A stretch of 64,000 nucleotides of DNA from Closterium sp. Naga37s-1. Lineage: Eukaryota > Streptophyta > Zygnematophyceae > Desmidiales > Closteriaceae. Where the stretch lies: NCBI GenBank assembly GCA_947471745.1, contig CANJKZ010000774.1, positions 2,462,001 through 2,526,000 on the forward strand, in the 5' to 3' direction. The notes under the pieces are model-generated. The model was not told where the DNA came from. It did not search any database and saw nothing but the letters and a program-made list of their open reading frames with translations. The position numbers were made by a program, and so were the translations under genes. This document shows, in pieces, positions 10,493 to 22,100 of this stretch. Position 1 is the first letter of the stretch. Every line of letters begins with the position of its first letter.

Positions 10493-13400
10493 ATGGCATC
10501 GCTTAGAGTTCTCCCGTTTGACCCGGAGGGCAGACCTGTAGCATTTGACACGTGGCACGACGATCTGCAACTGTACCTACTGAGCGATAGTAAGGACAGT
10601 GTCTCACTGTTTGACCACGTGTCCGGTGCCGCTCCAGCCCCTCCCGCCACAGCTGACGTTTCGACTCGTTCCCAGTGGCTGTCTCGTGACGCTACTGCCC
10701 GCTTGGCCATTCGCAACCACCTGCCCGCGACCGAATGTGCTCACCTTGGCGAGCACAGGAGAGCACAGGCCCTGTACGACGCTGTCGTTGCTCGCTACTC
10801 CTCCCCTGCCACTGCTGCTATTGGCAAGCTGCTACTGCCCTACCTGTTCCCTAAGCTGTCGGCTTTTGCCACAGTAGCGGACCTGGTTACCCACTTGCGC
10901 ACTAGCGACGCTCGCTACCGCGCTACCGTCCCTGCTGAGTTCCTTCCCACGAACCAGCCCCCCATGTTCATCACCCTCAACTTCATCGTCACTCGCCTCC
11001 CTGACTCCCTTCGCTCTGTCAGGGACCACTTCCTCACCCTCGACCCCACCTCCCTCACTGTTGACCCCCTCGAGCAGCATCTCCTCGCAGCTGAGACTAG
11101 TGCAGTTGCTGTAGGTGCTGGTCGTGGCACTCCGCGCTCGCCCTTCTTTGAGGGGTGCTCCCCCTCCCCCCTTTCCCCCTCCTTCGCCTCTACTGCTGCT
11201 GCAGACGTCTCAGATCCTGAGGACGTCGGTGCTGCTTCGACTAGTGCGAAGCGACGCAACAGCAAGGGCAAGGGTGGTCGGGGTAGTGGAGGAGGCAGCG
11301 GTGGTGGTGGAGGTGACAGTGGGAGCGGTAGTGGGGGCGGCGGTAGAGGAGGTGGAGGCGGTGGAGGTGGTGGCGGTGGTGGGACTGGTGGCGGCGGTGG
11401 AGGCTCTGGTGGCGGCGGTGGCGGCAGTGGAGGGAGTGGCGGCAGTGGAGGCGGTGGGACCGGTGGTGGTAGGTCTGGACCTCGGCGCACAGGCCGTGGT
11501 GGTGGTCGGGGCGAGCACCTGCAGCGTCGGAGCGAGACCCAGTTGCCCCAGCAGCTCCGTGAGTGGTTGGTTCAGCGTGGGACGGGTGGGGGTAGTGAGA
11601 GCTGCCCGTACGTCATTCGCACGGGTGTCCGTGCGGGCCAGACATGCGGGAAGTATCACACTGAGCGCCGCTGCTTTGCCCGCCTTGACGACGCCTGGCG
11701 TACTGAGTTTGGTGGCGACGTCGAGCGCCCTCGCTGGGCGCAGTTGCTTCAGTCAGGAGTTCCTATCTTTGACCTAGACTATGATGTTATTATCTCTGCC
11801 ATGTATGCTTTGTCTTTTAGTGCTAAGGGTGACTGTTACTGGTGTGTGCCACCTGACCCAGGTATAGCGGCTACTGCTCTAGGTGCTAGTGCGTCTGGTA
11901 CTCCCCCTGGTACTGCGCCTGCTGAGGCCTTGCACACCTTCACGTTGGACTCCGGCGCCTCGCGCTATTTCTTTCGTGACAGCACCACTCTCACTCCTCT
12001 CCCTGCACCTGTTCCGGTCAGACTGGCTGACCCCTCTGGGGGCCCGGTCGTTGCCCGTTCCTCCACTATCCTCCCGTGTCCGGCGGATCCGTCCGGCTCA
12101 CTGTCAGGTCTTCACCTCCCCTCGTTCTCTACAAACTTGGTGAGTACCGCTGCCCTTCAGGATGCGATGGTCACTACCACCACTCCTGGGGGTCAGCGTG
12201 TGTCGATCTGCACGTGCACACGGACGGGGCGTCACCTGGCTACGTTCACTCGTCGCCCAGGGTCGAGTCTGTACACGCTGGCTACCGAGCCTCCTCAGGT
12301 CGCTGCGTCTACTCAGGTGTCCGCGTCAGGTCAGGTAGCCGCCTCTTGCTCGTGTCGCCTCCTGTCGCACCAGACTCTTCTTTGGCACCACCGCCTGGGT
12401 CACCCCTCCCTGCCACGCCTTCGTGGCATGCACTCCCGTCTCCTTGTCTCTGGTCTCCCCAGGTCTCTGCCTCCCTTACCGCCCTCGCCTGCCCCGCCCT
12501 GTCTTCCTCGCGTCGAGGGGCGGCAGCGCGCCGCTCCTCACTCCTCCTCGTTTCCCCCGACGACTGCTCCCCTCCAGACCCTCCACATGGACGTGTGGGG
12601 CCCAGCCCGCGTCAGTGGACAGGGCCGCGAGCGCTACTTTCTGCTGGTTGTTGACGACTACACGCGGTACACCACAGTCTTCCCCTTGCGCAGCAAGGAT
12701 GAGGTCTCTGCTGTCTTGATCCCTTGGATCCGCACAGTCCGTCTCCAGCTACGCGAGCGGTTCGGCCAAGCCCTTCCTGTCCTGCGTCTGCACTCTGACA
12801 GAGGTGGTGAGTTCTCCTCCGACCTCTTGCGGGACTTTTGTCGTGGGGAGGGCATCACCCAGTCGTTCACGCTTCCGGACTCCCCTCAGCAAAATGGGAT
12901 TGCTGAGCGCCGCATTGGCTTAGTCATGGAGGTCGCTCGTACCTCCATGATCCATGCGGCCGCTCCCCATTTTCTGTGGCCGTTTGCGGTCCGGTACGCT
13001 TTGCATCAACTCAACCTTTGGCCCCGTGTCTCCTTGCCGGAGACCTCGCCCACACTGCGTTGGACGGGGAAGGTTGGCGATGCGTCGGTGTTCCGGGACT
13101 GGGGTTCTCGTGCCTTTGTTCGCGATACGTCCGAGGACATGCTCTCCGCCCGCGCCATTCCCTGCGTCTTCCTTGGCTTTGTCCCTGACGCGCCTGGCTG
13201 GCAGTTTTACCACCCCACCTCGAATGTCAGAATGTCATGTTCGACGAGTTGGTTCCCTTCTACCATCTCTTCCCCTACCGCTCTGCCCCTCCCCCGCCCC
13301 CGCCGCTCTTCCTTGCTCCCGGTCCACCTCCGGTAGACCCCCTCCCGCCCCAGGGTCCTGCTCCCTCGGGTGTGTCTCAGGTAGACCCTCTCCCTGGTAC

Positions 13401-16400
13401 TGGGCCTGTTCAGGTAGCTGTCGTCTCAGGTGCTGCTCCAGGTGCTGCATCTGGGGGTGCTGCGTCTGGGGGTGCGAAGCCGGGGGGTGCAGGGTTTGAG
13501 GGTGCTTGGTCTGGGGGTGCTGAGCCTAGGGGTGCTGAGCCTGAGGGTGTTGAGCCTGGGGGTGCTGAGTCGGAGGGTGCGGAGTCTGAGGGTGCTGAGC
13601 CTCGGGGTGCTGTTTTGTCTGGAGGTCCTACTGGTGCTTCGCCGCGACTATCCTCGCAGCAGCTGCGTGAGTGGCTTGTTCAGCGCGCACACCGCCGGAG
13701 TGGAGCTCCCGGAGCTGGCGGGACTGGAGACACTAGAGCTGGAGGTGCTGCTGTTACTACTGGACCTGGCGGTACTGGAGGTACTGCGACTACTGGTCCT
13801 GGAGGTGCTCGTACCAGTGGTGCCGGAGCTGCCGGGATTGGTGGTGTTGGGTGCGCTAGAGCTGGAGACCCTACGGAGCCTGGAGCAGCTGGTGCTGGAG
13901 GCGCTGGAGCTGGAGACCCTACGGAGCCTGGAGCAGCTGGCGCTGGAGGCGCTGGAGCTGGATAAGCTGGAGTTGGAGGCACTAGCGCCGGAGGCGCTGG
14001 GACTACAGGAGCTAGAGCTGTTGACCCTAGAGCTGGAGGTGCTGGAGGCACTGTGCGGCCGCGTCCCTACTTCGTTCCCCTGCTTCAGTAGGTTCTTGGT
14101 CTCCCGTCTTCTACTGGTCTTCCTCCTCCCTTCCTATGTCCACCGCCTGACCAGTCGCAGCCGCCGTTACAACCAGCCTCCCCACTGCGTGCTCCCTCTC
14201 CTTACACTGAGCAATTCGGCGGTCTTACAGAGCGTCGTGAGCCTGCATCTCGTCCTGTCTTGCCTGTTCGCACTTCTCGTCGCGCTCCTCGTTCGCGTCC
14301 TCATCCGGTCCCCAGCACGCACACTATGGCACTCCGTCCTTCCTCTGTTCCACTGCGTGTTCCTCTGCCTGCTTCTCCTGAGTCCTCTCTTCCTGAGGTC
14401 CCTGACCCTGCGTCTGACCGCGCTCGTGCTGCCAGTCCCACTATCTCTCGTCTCCTCGCCACTGTTGTCACTGACCCTTCCTTTGAGTCTGCTGCTGCGT
14501 CTGCTCTCGTTGCTGAGCTGCTTGACTTTGCTGCTGCATGCCGTCTCGACTACACCACTACTCTAGTTGCTTAGTCTGTGCCTGCCAGTCCTCCGTCCGT
14601 CGGGGGTGAGTGTGCTCTTGGCACGGACGTCCTTGAGGACAGGCAGGAGGACTTTGAGTGTCTTGCAGCTGCTGTACCTCGTTTCGCTTCCATGCTGCTT
14701 GCCCCTGGGGGAGACCCGGATGTTCCAGACATCCCGACCCCGCGCTCTTACGCAGAGGCGATTACGGGTCCTTACTCCTCTCAGTGGCACGCAGCTATGG
14801 ATGCCGAGATGGCATCCTGGAAGTCCACAGGCACCTACGTCGATGAAGTTCCCCGTCTTGGGCGAACATAGTCGATGCCATGTGGATTTTCAGGGTGAAG
14901 CGGCCGCCTGGTTCTCCGCCTGCCTTCAAGGCGCGTTATGTTGCTCGAGGCTTCAGTCAGCGACAGGGAGTTGACTACTTCCATACCTTCTCCCCCACCC
15001 CGAAGATGACTACTCTTCGGGTGTTGCTGCACGTCGCTGCTCAGCGTGACTACGAGTTACACTCCCTGGACTTCAGTACAGCCTTCCTGCAGGGCAGCCT
15101 GCACGAGGAGATCTAACTGCGCCGACCACCTGGTTTCATTGGGATGTTTCCTGCAGGTACTCAGTGGAGCCTCCGCCGGCCAGTCTACGGTCTCCGCCAG
15201 GCGCCTCGCGAGTGGCACGACACACTGAGGACTACACTTGCGGCTCTTGGGTTTGCTCCTTCTACAGCAGACCCGTAGCTGTTTCTACGCACCGACACCT
15301 CGCTGCCGCCGTTCTACATCCTAGTGTACGTCGATGACCTCGTCTTTGCCACGGCTGACACTGAGGCACTGACCCTTGTGAAGTCCGAGCTGCAGAAGAG
15401 ACATACCTGCACTGACCTGGGTGAACTGCGCAGCTATCTTGGCCTGCAGATCACCCGGGACAGAGCACGGCGCACCATCACACTGACTTAGTCACACATG
15501 GTGCACCAGGTCCTTCAGCGCTTCGGCTTCCAGTACTCCTCGCCACAGCTCACTCCTCTGTCTACCAGCCACTCGCTCTCAGCTCCACCTTCGGACGAGT
15601 CCGTAGAGCCGAGTGGTCCGTACCCAGAGCTTGTGGGTTGCCTCATGTACCTGATGACTTGCACACGACCTGACCTCGCGTACCCTCTCAGCCTTCTAGC
15701 TCGCTACGTGGCTCCCGGTAGGCACCGAAAGGTGCACTGGGATGCTGCAAAGAGGGTACTGCGTTACCTGTGCAGTACGTCGGGCATGGGGCTTGTGCTT
15801 GGAGGACGGGGTCCAGTTGTCCTCATTGGTCACGCAGACGCCTCCTGGGTTGACGACTCAGTTACGCAGCGGTCGTCACAGGGTTACACCTTAGCCTTGG
15901 GTCCAGCTCGGGTTCTTGGCGGTCTACCCGCTCGTCTTCGGTTCTCAGCTCCAGTTGTGAGGCTGAGATCTACGCCGGAGCCATGGCTGCTCAGGAGCTA
16001 CGCTGGCTCACCTACTTGCTGACCGACTTGGGAGAGCAGCCTCGTTCGCCTCCAGTTCTGTACGTAGACAACAAGGCCATGATTGCCTTGTGTTAGGAGC
16101 ACAGACTGGAGCACAGAACGAAGCACATCGCTCTGCGATACTTCCTTGCTCGAGAGTTGCAGCAGCGTGGCTAGCTTCGTCTTACGTACGTGGCCACTCG
16201 GGCCAACACTGCTGATGTCTTCACCAAGGCACTTCCGCCTGGTGATCTTCAGCGTTTTGCTACTGTGTTAGGCCTTGTGCCCACTTTGCCTCACTTGCTT
16301 ACTGCTTGACCCTGCTTGTACTGTGATATCTATATATACCTGCATGCTTGCACTTGCTAGGGTATGATCACTGTATTGTTTGCTCTCTTTATATAACTCT

Positions 16401-16535
16401 GCATGTGAACTGGCCTTGTGGCCCTTTGCTTGTGCTCGGATTGTGTGGTGACTTTGTGATCCACCCTGAGCTTGCTTTGTTTTTCTTGACTGGTCTTGTG
16501 ACCACTTGTTCTCCCCCACTTTGCCTATGGGGGTG

Positions 16536-16667
16536 TGTCAGAACATTATAGCTTATACATTTGTGTAGGCTGTAGTGGGGTAGCCCATAAGGGGTACAAC
16601 CCAACTAGGGTTAGTACTTGTACCCAACTGTTTGGTAGTTCATTCATTCTCGTTTGTTATTCTCACA
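16536..16667 (+). repeat. 3' LTR of element B
   Basis: Same 132-bp LTR as 3341-3472, with TG...CA ends and the polypurine tract just before it. The TATAAA of the right-hand Smr gene follows at 16678-16683. Confidence 0.85.
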
Positions 16668-16876
16668 GATAGTAGCTATAAAATGCCTACTTTTTGCCGA
16701 GAGATGTTCAGTGCTCACAGAGAGTTCTCAGCAGACGGCTTTCGATAGGGTTACCCATCGGTTTAAGCTTACTCAACAAATAGCGAGTCTCATTAGCGAG
16801 TAGTAAGCTCCCAAGCTACCAAAGTTGTGGGCAAATTTCTTGTACAAAGTTGATTTGATTGTTCATCTTTGTGCAA

Positions 16877-17284
16877 ATGGGAAACTCAGCGTCCAGAGAA
16901 CCTCCGTTATGCATGAGGGAAGAAGCAAGGGCCAATGCTGAACGCGCTCGAGGGTTAGTAGAGGAATCGCGAGCCACTTATGGGCAAGGGCAACACGCAC
17001 TTGCGAAGGAGCTGCTTGACGAAAGGAAGTATTACAAGGAGCTTTCAAAACGATGTCATCGGGAGGCGAGCAGGCTTATTTTTGCTAAACAAAATGACGG
17101 CAGACTGCGTGCCACAATAGACGTGCGCGGATTACTCGTCCATGAAGCATTGGAGTGGGTCGCGGATCGCCTCTACGAAGCAAGGGCGAAAAACGAAGAG
17201 GAGTTTTGGGTTATAACGGGAAGCAGGAATCATGCTGGCGGGATGGCCAGGGTGAGGCCTGCGGTGATGGTGTGGGCTGCGTGA
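16877..17284 (+). CDS. Small DUF1771-Smr domain protein, putatively N-myristoylated (right copy)
   Basis: Identical 135-residue frame to that at 3682-4089: MGNSASRE start, DUF1771 helix, then an Smr domain with IDVRGL and TGSRNHAGG. Both copies keep the same upstream TATA box and LTR, so both are probably expressed alike. The next gene downstream on the same strand is the gamma-tubulin complex component, with about 1.1 kb of unassigned sequence between. Confidence 0.82.
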   Translation: MGNSASREPPLCMREEARANAERARGLVEESRATYGQGQHALAKELLDERKYYKELSKRCHREASRLIFAKQNDGRLRATIDVRGLLVHEALEWVADRLYEARAKNEEEFWVITGSRNHAGGMARVRPAVMVWAA

Positions 17285-18444
17285 CAAATTCTGGACTGCA
17301 CTGTTGACCTCGAAAATGAATGTTCCTCTTGTGTAAAGATTCGACGAACACAAGACAAAAGCAACATCATCCTTTGAGTGATTTTCTTGGCGGGCATGGG
17401 CATTCGAGCTTGAGCTACTTGACTGTAATTTCAACGGCATCATGCACTCGAACGGCTTCAAGGGTGCAATCATCCATGGAGGCCATTGTGGGAGTCTAGC
17501 AGCAAAGCAGCATGCTGTGCGGCCTTCTTCAAAGAGAGCTTTTCTTTCGTCGGTGTGCCTTGTTTCAGTAGATTGTGAAAAGCTTGAGGGTGATCGTTGT
17601 GGGTCGTGATTCGTGAAAAGGCGCACCCTATGTCGTTGTAAAAACCGTAACACCCCCTATAGAGGTGCACCTGCTCTTATGATAAATTGAGTATGTTTAG
17701 GGGGTGCGCTTTAATAGAGGAAAGTTAATCAGGGGCATGGGGTAAACAACAAACATGAGTTTTTTTCTAATACAACAATCTACATGTGTGCGTCTAGTAT
17801 TTGCAATATCATTTTCCTCGAAATTAGATGCATGTGGCATAAAGATGCCATGAAGTGTGCAAAAGAAAAGTTAATGGAAACAAACATTTGAATATCACAA
17901 ACAAAGCTGGATAAGCTGATGTGAAGCCTCATGTCGGAAAACGCAGCAAAGGAAAAGGAGGTTCTCTTGCTTCTTCAAAAAGCGAATTTGGAGCCATGTG
18001 TTGGATCATATTTCTCTCGTTGTGTCGATTGCTTTCCTTGCCGTGTGTCGCGGGGACAATCCACCCTCTGCCGCTGTGATAGCGGTGGCCATGGCGGTCG
18101 TTGTGTCTGCTCAGGTTTTCGACGACTTTCCTCTACTCGGCTCGCTGACGCTCGAGGAGCAGGTGAATCCGGGCTCGCTGACGCTCACTGGTTTCGTTCA
18201 CCAGGGTCAATGCTGCGGATTTCGCACGTGTAATTCCCGTCATATCGTTCGTGACGCGTCTTCTCCTGTGAAACCTTAAAACGACTAGAACAGACTGCAA
18301 CGAGGACCCCACGCCTGTCGCTTGTACTCGCTCGAAGAACCACCTAATCATTGACAGAAAGCTAGTTATAGATCAATAGCGAACCAACCACTCACACGTC
18401 CAAGTTAAAGTCCCCGCTCACTACAAGCCAGCAGTACGGTGGTG
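17285..18444. other. Intergenic region upstream of the gamma-tubulin complex gene (right copy)
   Basis: Duplicate of 4090-5249. The start codon and first exon of the gamma-tubulin complex gene are expected here or further upstream but were not recognised. The AT-rich part (about 17675-17935) is the most promoter-like base composition in the region. Confidence 0.5.
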
Positions 18445-18930
18445 GAGGCAGCATTGCTGACGGTACCAGAGCTGAGGGGCTTCCGCGCGTCGTCGCCCTC
18501 TTTTGAGGCGCCTCAAAAGGCTTCTGCTCATCGCCGCCGTCTTCTTTTCTCTTTTCTCTCCGCTCAGAACCCGCTTATCCCACTCGCGCGCTCCTCCCTT
18601 CCCCCTGAATTCCCCATTTTCCCCACGAAACAACAGCATGCGTGGCATTGCTAGATGCGCTTAGGGCCATCTCGTCTATACTCTCAGACCCCGCCGTTCT
18701 ACCCTCCCCCCATTCTCCCCCCTTCCCCCCCATTCTCCCCCCTTCCCCCCCATTCTACCCTCCCCCCATTCTCCTCCCCCCCATTCTACCCTCCGGATAT
18801 TCTTCCCCCATACCCCCCATCAGGAGACAGCAGCATGTGTGGCGGTGCTGGCGGCGCTGAGGGGATTCCCTTCGTCGCTGGTGAGGATTCGCCTGGAGAA
18901 CGAGAGGGGCGTGCGACGGGCATTCACCCG
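18445..18930 (+). repeat. Three 5'-partial copies of exon 18993-19142
   Basis: Copies at about 18445-18499 (EAALLTVPELRGF), 18627-18685 (ETTACVALLDALRAI) and 18824-18930 (ETAACVAVLAALRGFPSSLV) each reproduce the start of the exon and then run into unrelated DNA. The first ends exactly at a perfect palindrome. The last is nearly identical to the exon and has the same CAG acceptor context. The full exon follows at 18993. Confidence 0.8.
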
Positions 18931-18992
18931 CGCGCATCCCTTCCCCTGTTCTCCCATTTCCGTCCCCCTCCCTTCCCCCCCAACCCCCTCAG

Positions 18993-19142
18993 GAGACAGC
19001 AGCATGTGTGGCGGTGCTGGTGGCGCTGAGGGGTTTTCCGTCGTCGCTGGTGAGAATCCGCCTGGAGAGCGAGAGGGGCGTGCGGCGGGCGCGTGCCAGC
19101 CTTGTGGCAGACCCGCCTCACCAGCTGCCCTACAACATCCAG
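18993..19142 (+). other. Exon: first recognised GCP exon
   Basis: Acceptor CCCTCAG, donor GTGCGT, 50 codons in phase 0. ALRGFPSSLVRIRLESERGV matches the conserved start of the GCP N-terminal domain (plant GCP5 proteins have a QGFSSSLF motif here). A copy of the exon's last 16 codons with its own donor follows at 19209-19256, directly after a palindrome. Confidence 0.75.
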
Positions 19143-22100
19143 GTGCGTGCCTGCATGCATTTGCTTTGCATTTGTGCTCCGCTTCAGAGTGTTTTGAGAC
19201 GCCTCAAAGCCAGCCTCGTGGCAAAGTTGCCTCACCAGCTGGCCTACAACCTTCATGTGTGTGCACTTGCTTTGCGCTTGTGCTGTGCTTGAGTGCGTGT
19301 ATGCGTTTTGTCCGAGTGTATCGTTTTCACCCACCCGCCACATGGAAGGAGGAAGCGCACGCGGTGCTGCCCATCATCAGCGACACCTCCTCCCTCCCTC
19401 CCCCTCGTTCCCTCCATCCCTCCGTCCGTCCGTCCGTCCGTCCCCCTCTTCCTGCCGCCCTCCATGCGGAAGCAGCTACACTGCTGCCGCTCATTGCCAG
19501 CACAGCCCTCCTCCGCCACAAGTCCTCAGTGCCACTCTCTGCTCCTTCCCCTCCCCCCACCCCACAAACCACCAGGCAGAAGCCGCCACACTGCTGCCTC
19601 TCATCACCAGCACACAACCCTCCTCCGCCACTTCACGGAGCGTCACGAGTCATCGCACATCCGCACCTTGTTGGCAGTGCTTCACAAACACTCCCTCACA
19701 CCCCCCCTTCTCTCTGCTCCTTCTCCCCACCCCACACACCACCAGGCGGAAGCAGCCACACTGCTGCCTCTCATCACCAGCACCGCCCTCCTCCGTCACT
19801 TCACAGAGTGCCACAAGTCCTAACTGACTGTCACTCTCTGCCTCCTTTCCCCCCACCACACACACCATCAGGAGGAGCGGAGGCAGCACACTGCTGCCTT
19901 TGATCGCCCGCACGACCCTCCTCCACCACTTCACAGACCGCCACGAGTCCTTAGTGCCACTTTCTGCCTCCTTCCCCTCTCCCTCCCCTTCAGGCGGAAG
20001 CAGCTACACTGCTGCCGCTCATCGCCAGCACCGCCCTCCTGCGCCACTTCACAGAGCGACACGAGTCATCCCGCACCCTTGCCGGCATGCTCTGCACGTC
20101 GCTGTCAGAGCCGTCCGGCCTGCCTTTGGAGCAGCAGCACACGAGCCAGTGCCTGCAAGCCCTCGCCCAGGCCATCCGCGTGTTTCTCGATGTGAGTTCT
20201 GTAAGACCGTTTGCAATACGAGTCGTGATCTTTGGGGTGGATGCACACATAGTGCCACAGGCGCCTGCCTTGTCTCTCACTAGAGCAGCAGCACACGAGC
20301 CAGTGCCTGCAGGCCCTCGCCCAGGCTGTCCGCGTGTTCCTTGATGTGAGCCCACCGTCTGTGCGAGCCTATTGCCTGTGACCGTGTGTAAGCTCTTTGC
20401 GTGTTTTCTTCTTATGTGTCAACCTATGTTTTGTGCTTCGAGATGCATGCATTAGTGCCCGTGGCACTAGTGTGAGATGCCGCGCACTGTGCTTTGTCTT
20501 TTATTCGAGAATTCACTAGCTTGTTTCTTGCGATCACTGTTCCTTTACCCCCCGTGCTTAGCGGGGGCATCACATGCCATGCGGCTTCATCCCATGCCAT
20601 GCATCTTTGTCACATCCGCCAAGCATCCATGGCTATGGTCATGCAGGCATGCAGCCATAGGCCATGGCTATGCATGCAACCATGTAGCCATGCATCCATG
20701 CAGGCATGCGACCATGCTTGCGTGCAAGCAGGTCGGCCTACTTTCACCAATCGCCATTCAACCATTCAATTTCAGTGCATGCATTTACGCTTTTCAGTTG
20801 TGACACCTTATGCCATCATCATGCCTCCCCATGCCACCGCATGCCACCTCATACCACCGCCTATTACCCCGTGCCACTCCATGCCACTGCACACCACCCC
20901 TCCCGTGTGTCTACCAGAACACAGCCATGCTGTTATGCAAGCTGGAGAGTCAGTGTGAGAGCCACGGGATGAGGTTGCTGGAGCTCAAGCGGTGCATTCA
21001 GGTACGGAGTGGTGCATGTGGTATACAATGATGCAGTTGGTATATGGTGGTGCTGCTGGTTATGTAGTGGTGCAGTCAGGTACTAAATGGTTTTTTAAGT
21101 ATGAAGTGGTGCATCTAGGTGTAAGTATAGTGTCACAGTCAGAAAATGCAGTTTTTTCTCAGAAGTTATTTGTGTTCGCTTTTCACTGATGTATGTATCC
21201 ACCCCAAGGCCCCACGGCATGCTTGTATCAATTTCAAAATCTTCCTTTCTTCGCAGAGCAGCCCTTAGTGTGCAACAGAGTGAGGGGGGTGCAACAAGTG
21301 TGCGTGTGCATGTCTCTTACCACTCAGTCTGTCTCTCTCGCTACACATAGCGGGCGGAGTGCGGGTGCTGACGGACGGCGTTTGTCAGAGAGAGTGGGTC
21401 GTACCAAGTGCTCATTCAGCCCAGCCCATGCATCCTTCCTCCCAGTGCTCCCGTCTGTATGCTTCTGTGCCGCCCATAGTGGGTGGAGTGAGGGTGCTGC
21501 TGATGCACATCGTGGGAGTGATTGGGTCTTGAATTACTCACATCACTCTGTGCATGGCAGCTCAGTCTGTGCAACCATTTTCCACAATGCTTCCCTCTCT
21601 GTATGCTGCATTGCTGCCGTGCCATGCAACCCATATCAGACGGAGTGAGGGTGCTCACGCCCTTTGGGTGGACGGTTTCTGGGTCAACTCAAAGACCAAT
21701 CTCCTCCCCCACCCCAATCTTCACTCCCTGTGTGCTGTCATGCAACCCATAGCAGATGGAGTGACTGCATGTAGCGTGTGCTGACGCCCATCATTAGAGT
21801 GACTGGGTCGTGCCAATTACTCACTCACTCCATGCATCATTTCTCCCAATTCTCCCTGTGTGTTGCCGTGCCCTGCGTGCAGCTTATAGCGCATAGAGTG
21901 AGGGTGCTCACACCCGTGGTGAGAGTGACTGGGTCGGACCGATCACTTACTCGGTCCATGCATCATTTCTTCTCCCAATGCTCCCCTCTGTGTGTCGCCG
22001 CGCCCCACAGCCCGTAGCGGACGGAGGGAGGGTTCTCGAGCCCATCGTGAGCGGCTGGGTCTTGGATCTCTCACTCTATCCCTGGCAGCTCAGTCGGTGC

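Larger units (their letters stand above)
9612..16667 (+). mobile_element. Ty1/copia element B lacking its left LTR (fossil)
   Basis: Leader 9612-10492, a GC-rich set of tandem repeats; gag from the ATG at 10493 (MASLRVLPFDPEGRPVAFDT); a Gly-rich linker; a Cys/His motif; protease (TFTLDSGAS); a pre-integrase motif (LLWHHRLGHPS); integrase (HMDVWGPA, LHSDRGGEFSS, PQQNGIAERR); a repeat linker; RT; RNase H; polypurine tract; and 3' LTR 16536-16667. There is no 5' LTR: the left end is the junction with the 142-bp satellite at 9608-9611. It is broken, with several breaks, and it is not autonomous. The part from 13196 onward is the tandem duplicate of element A. Confidence 0.9.
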
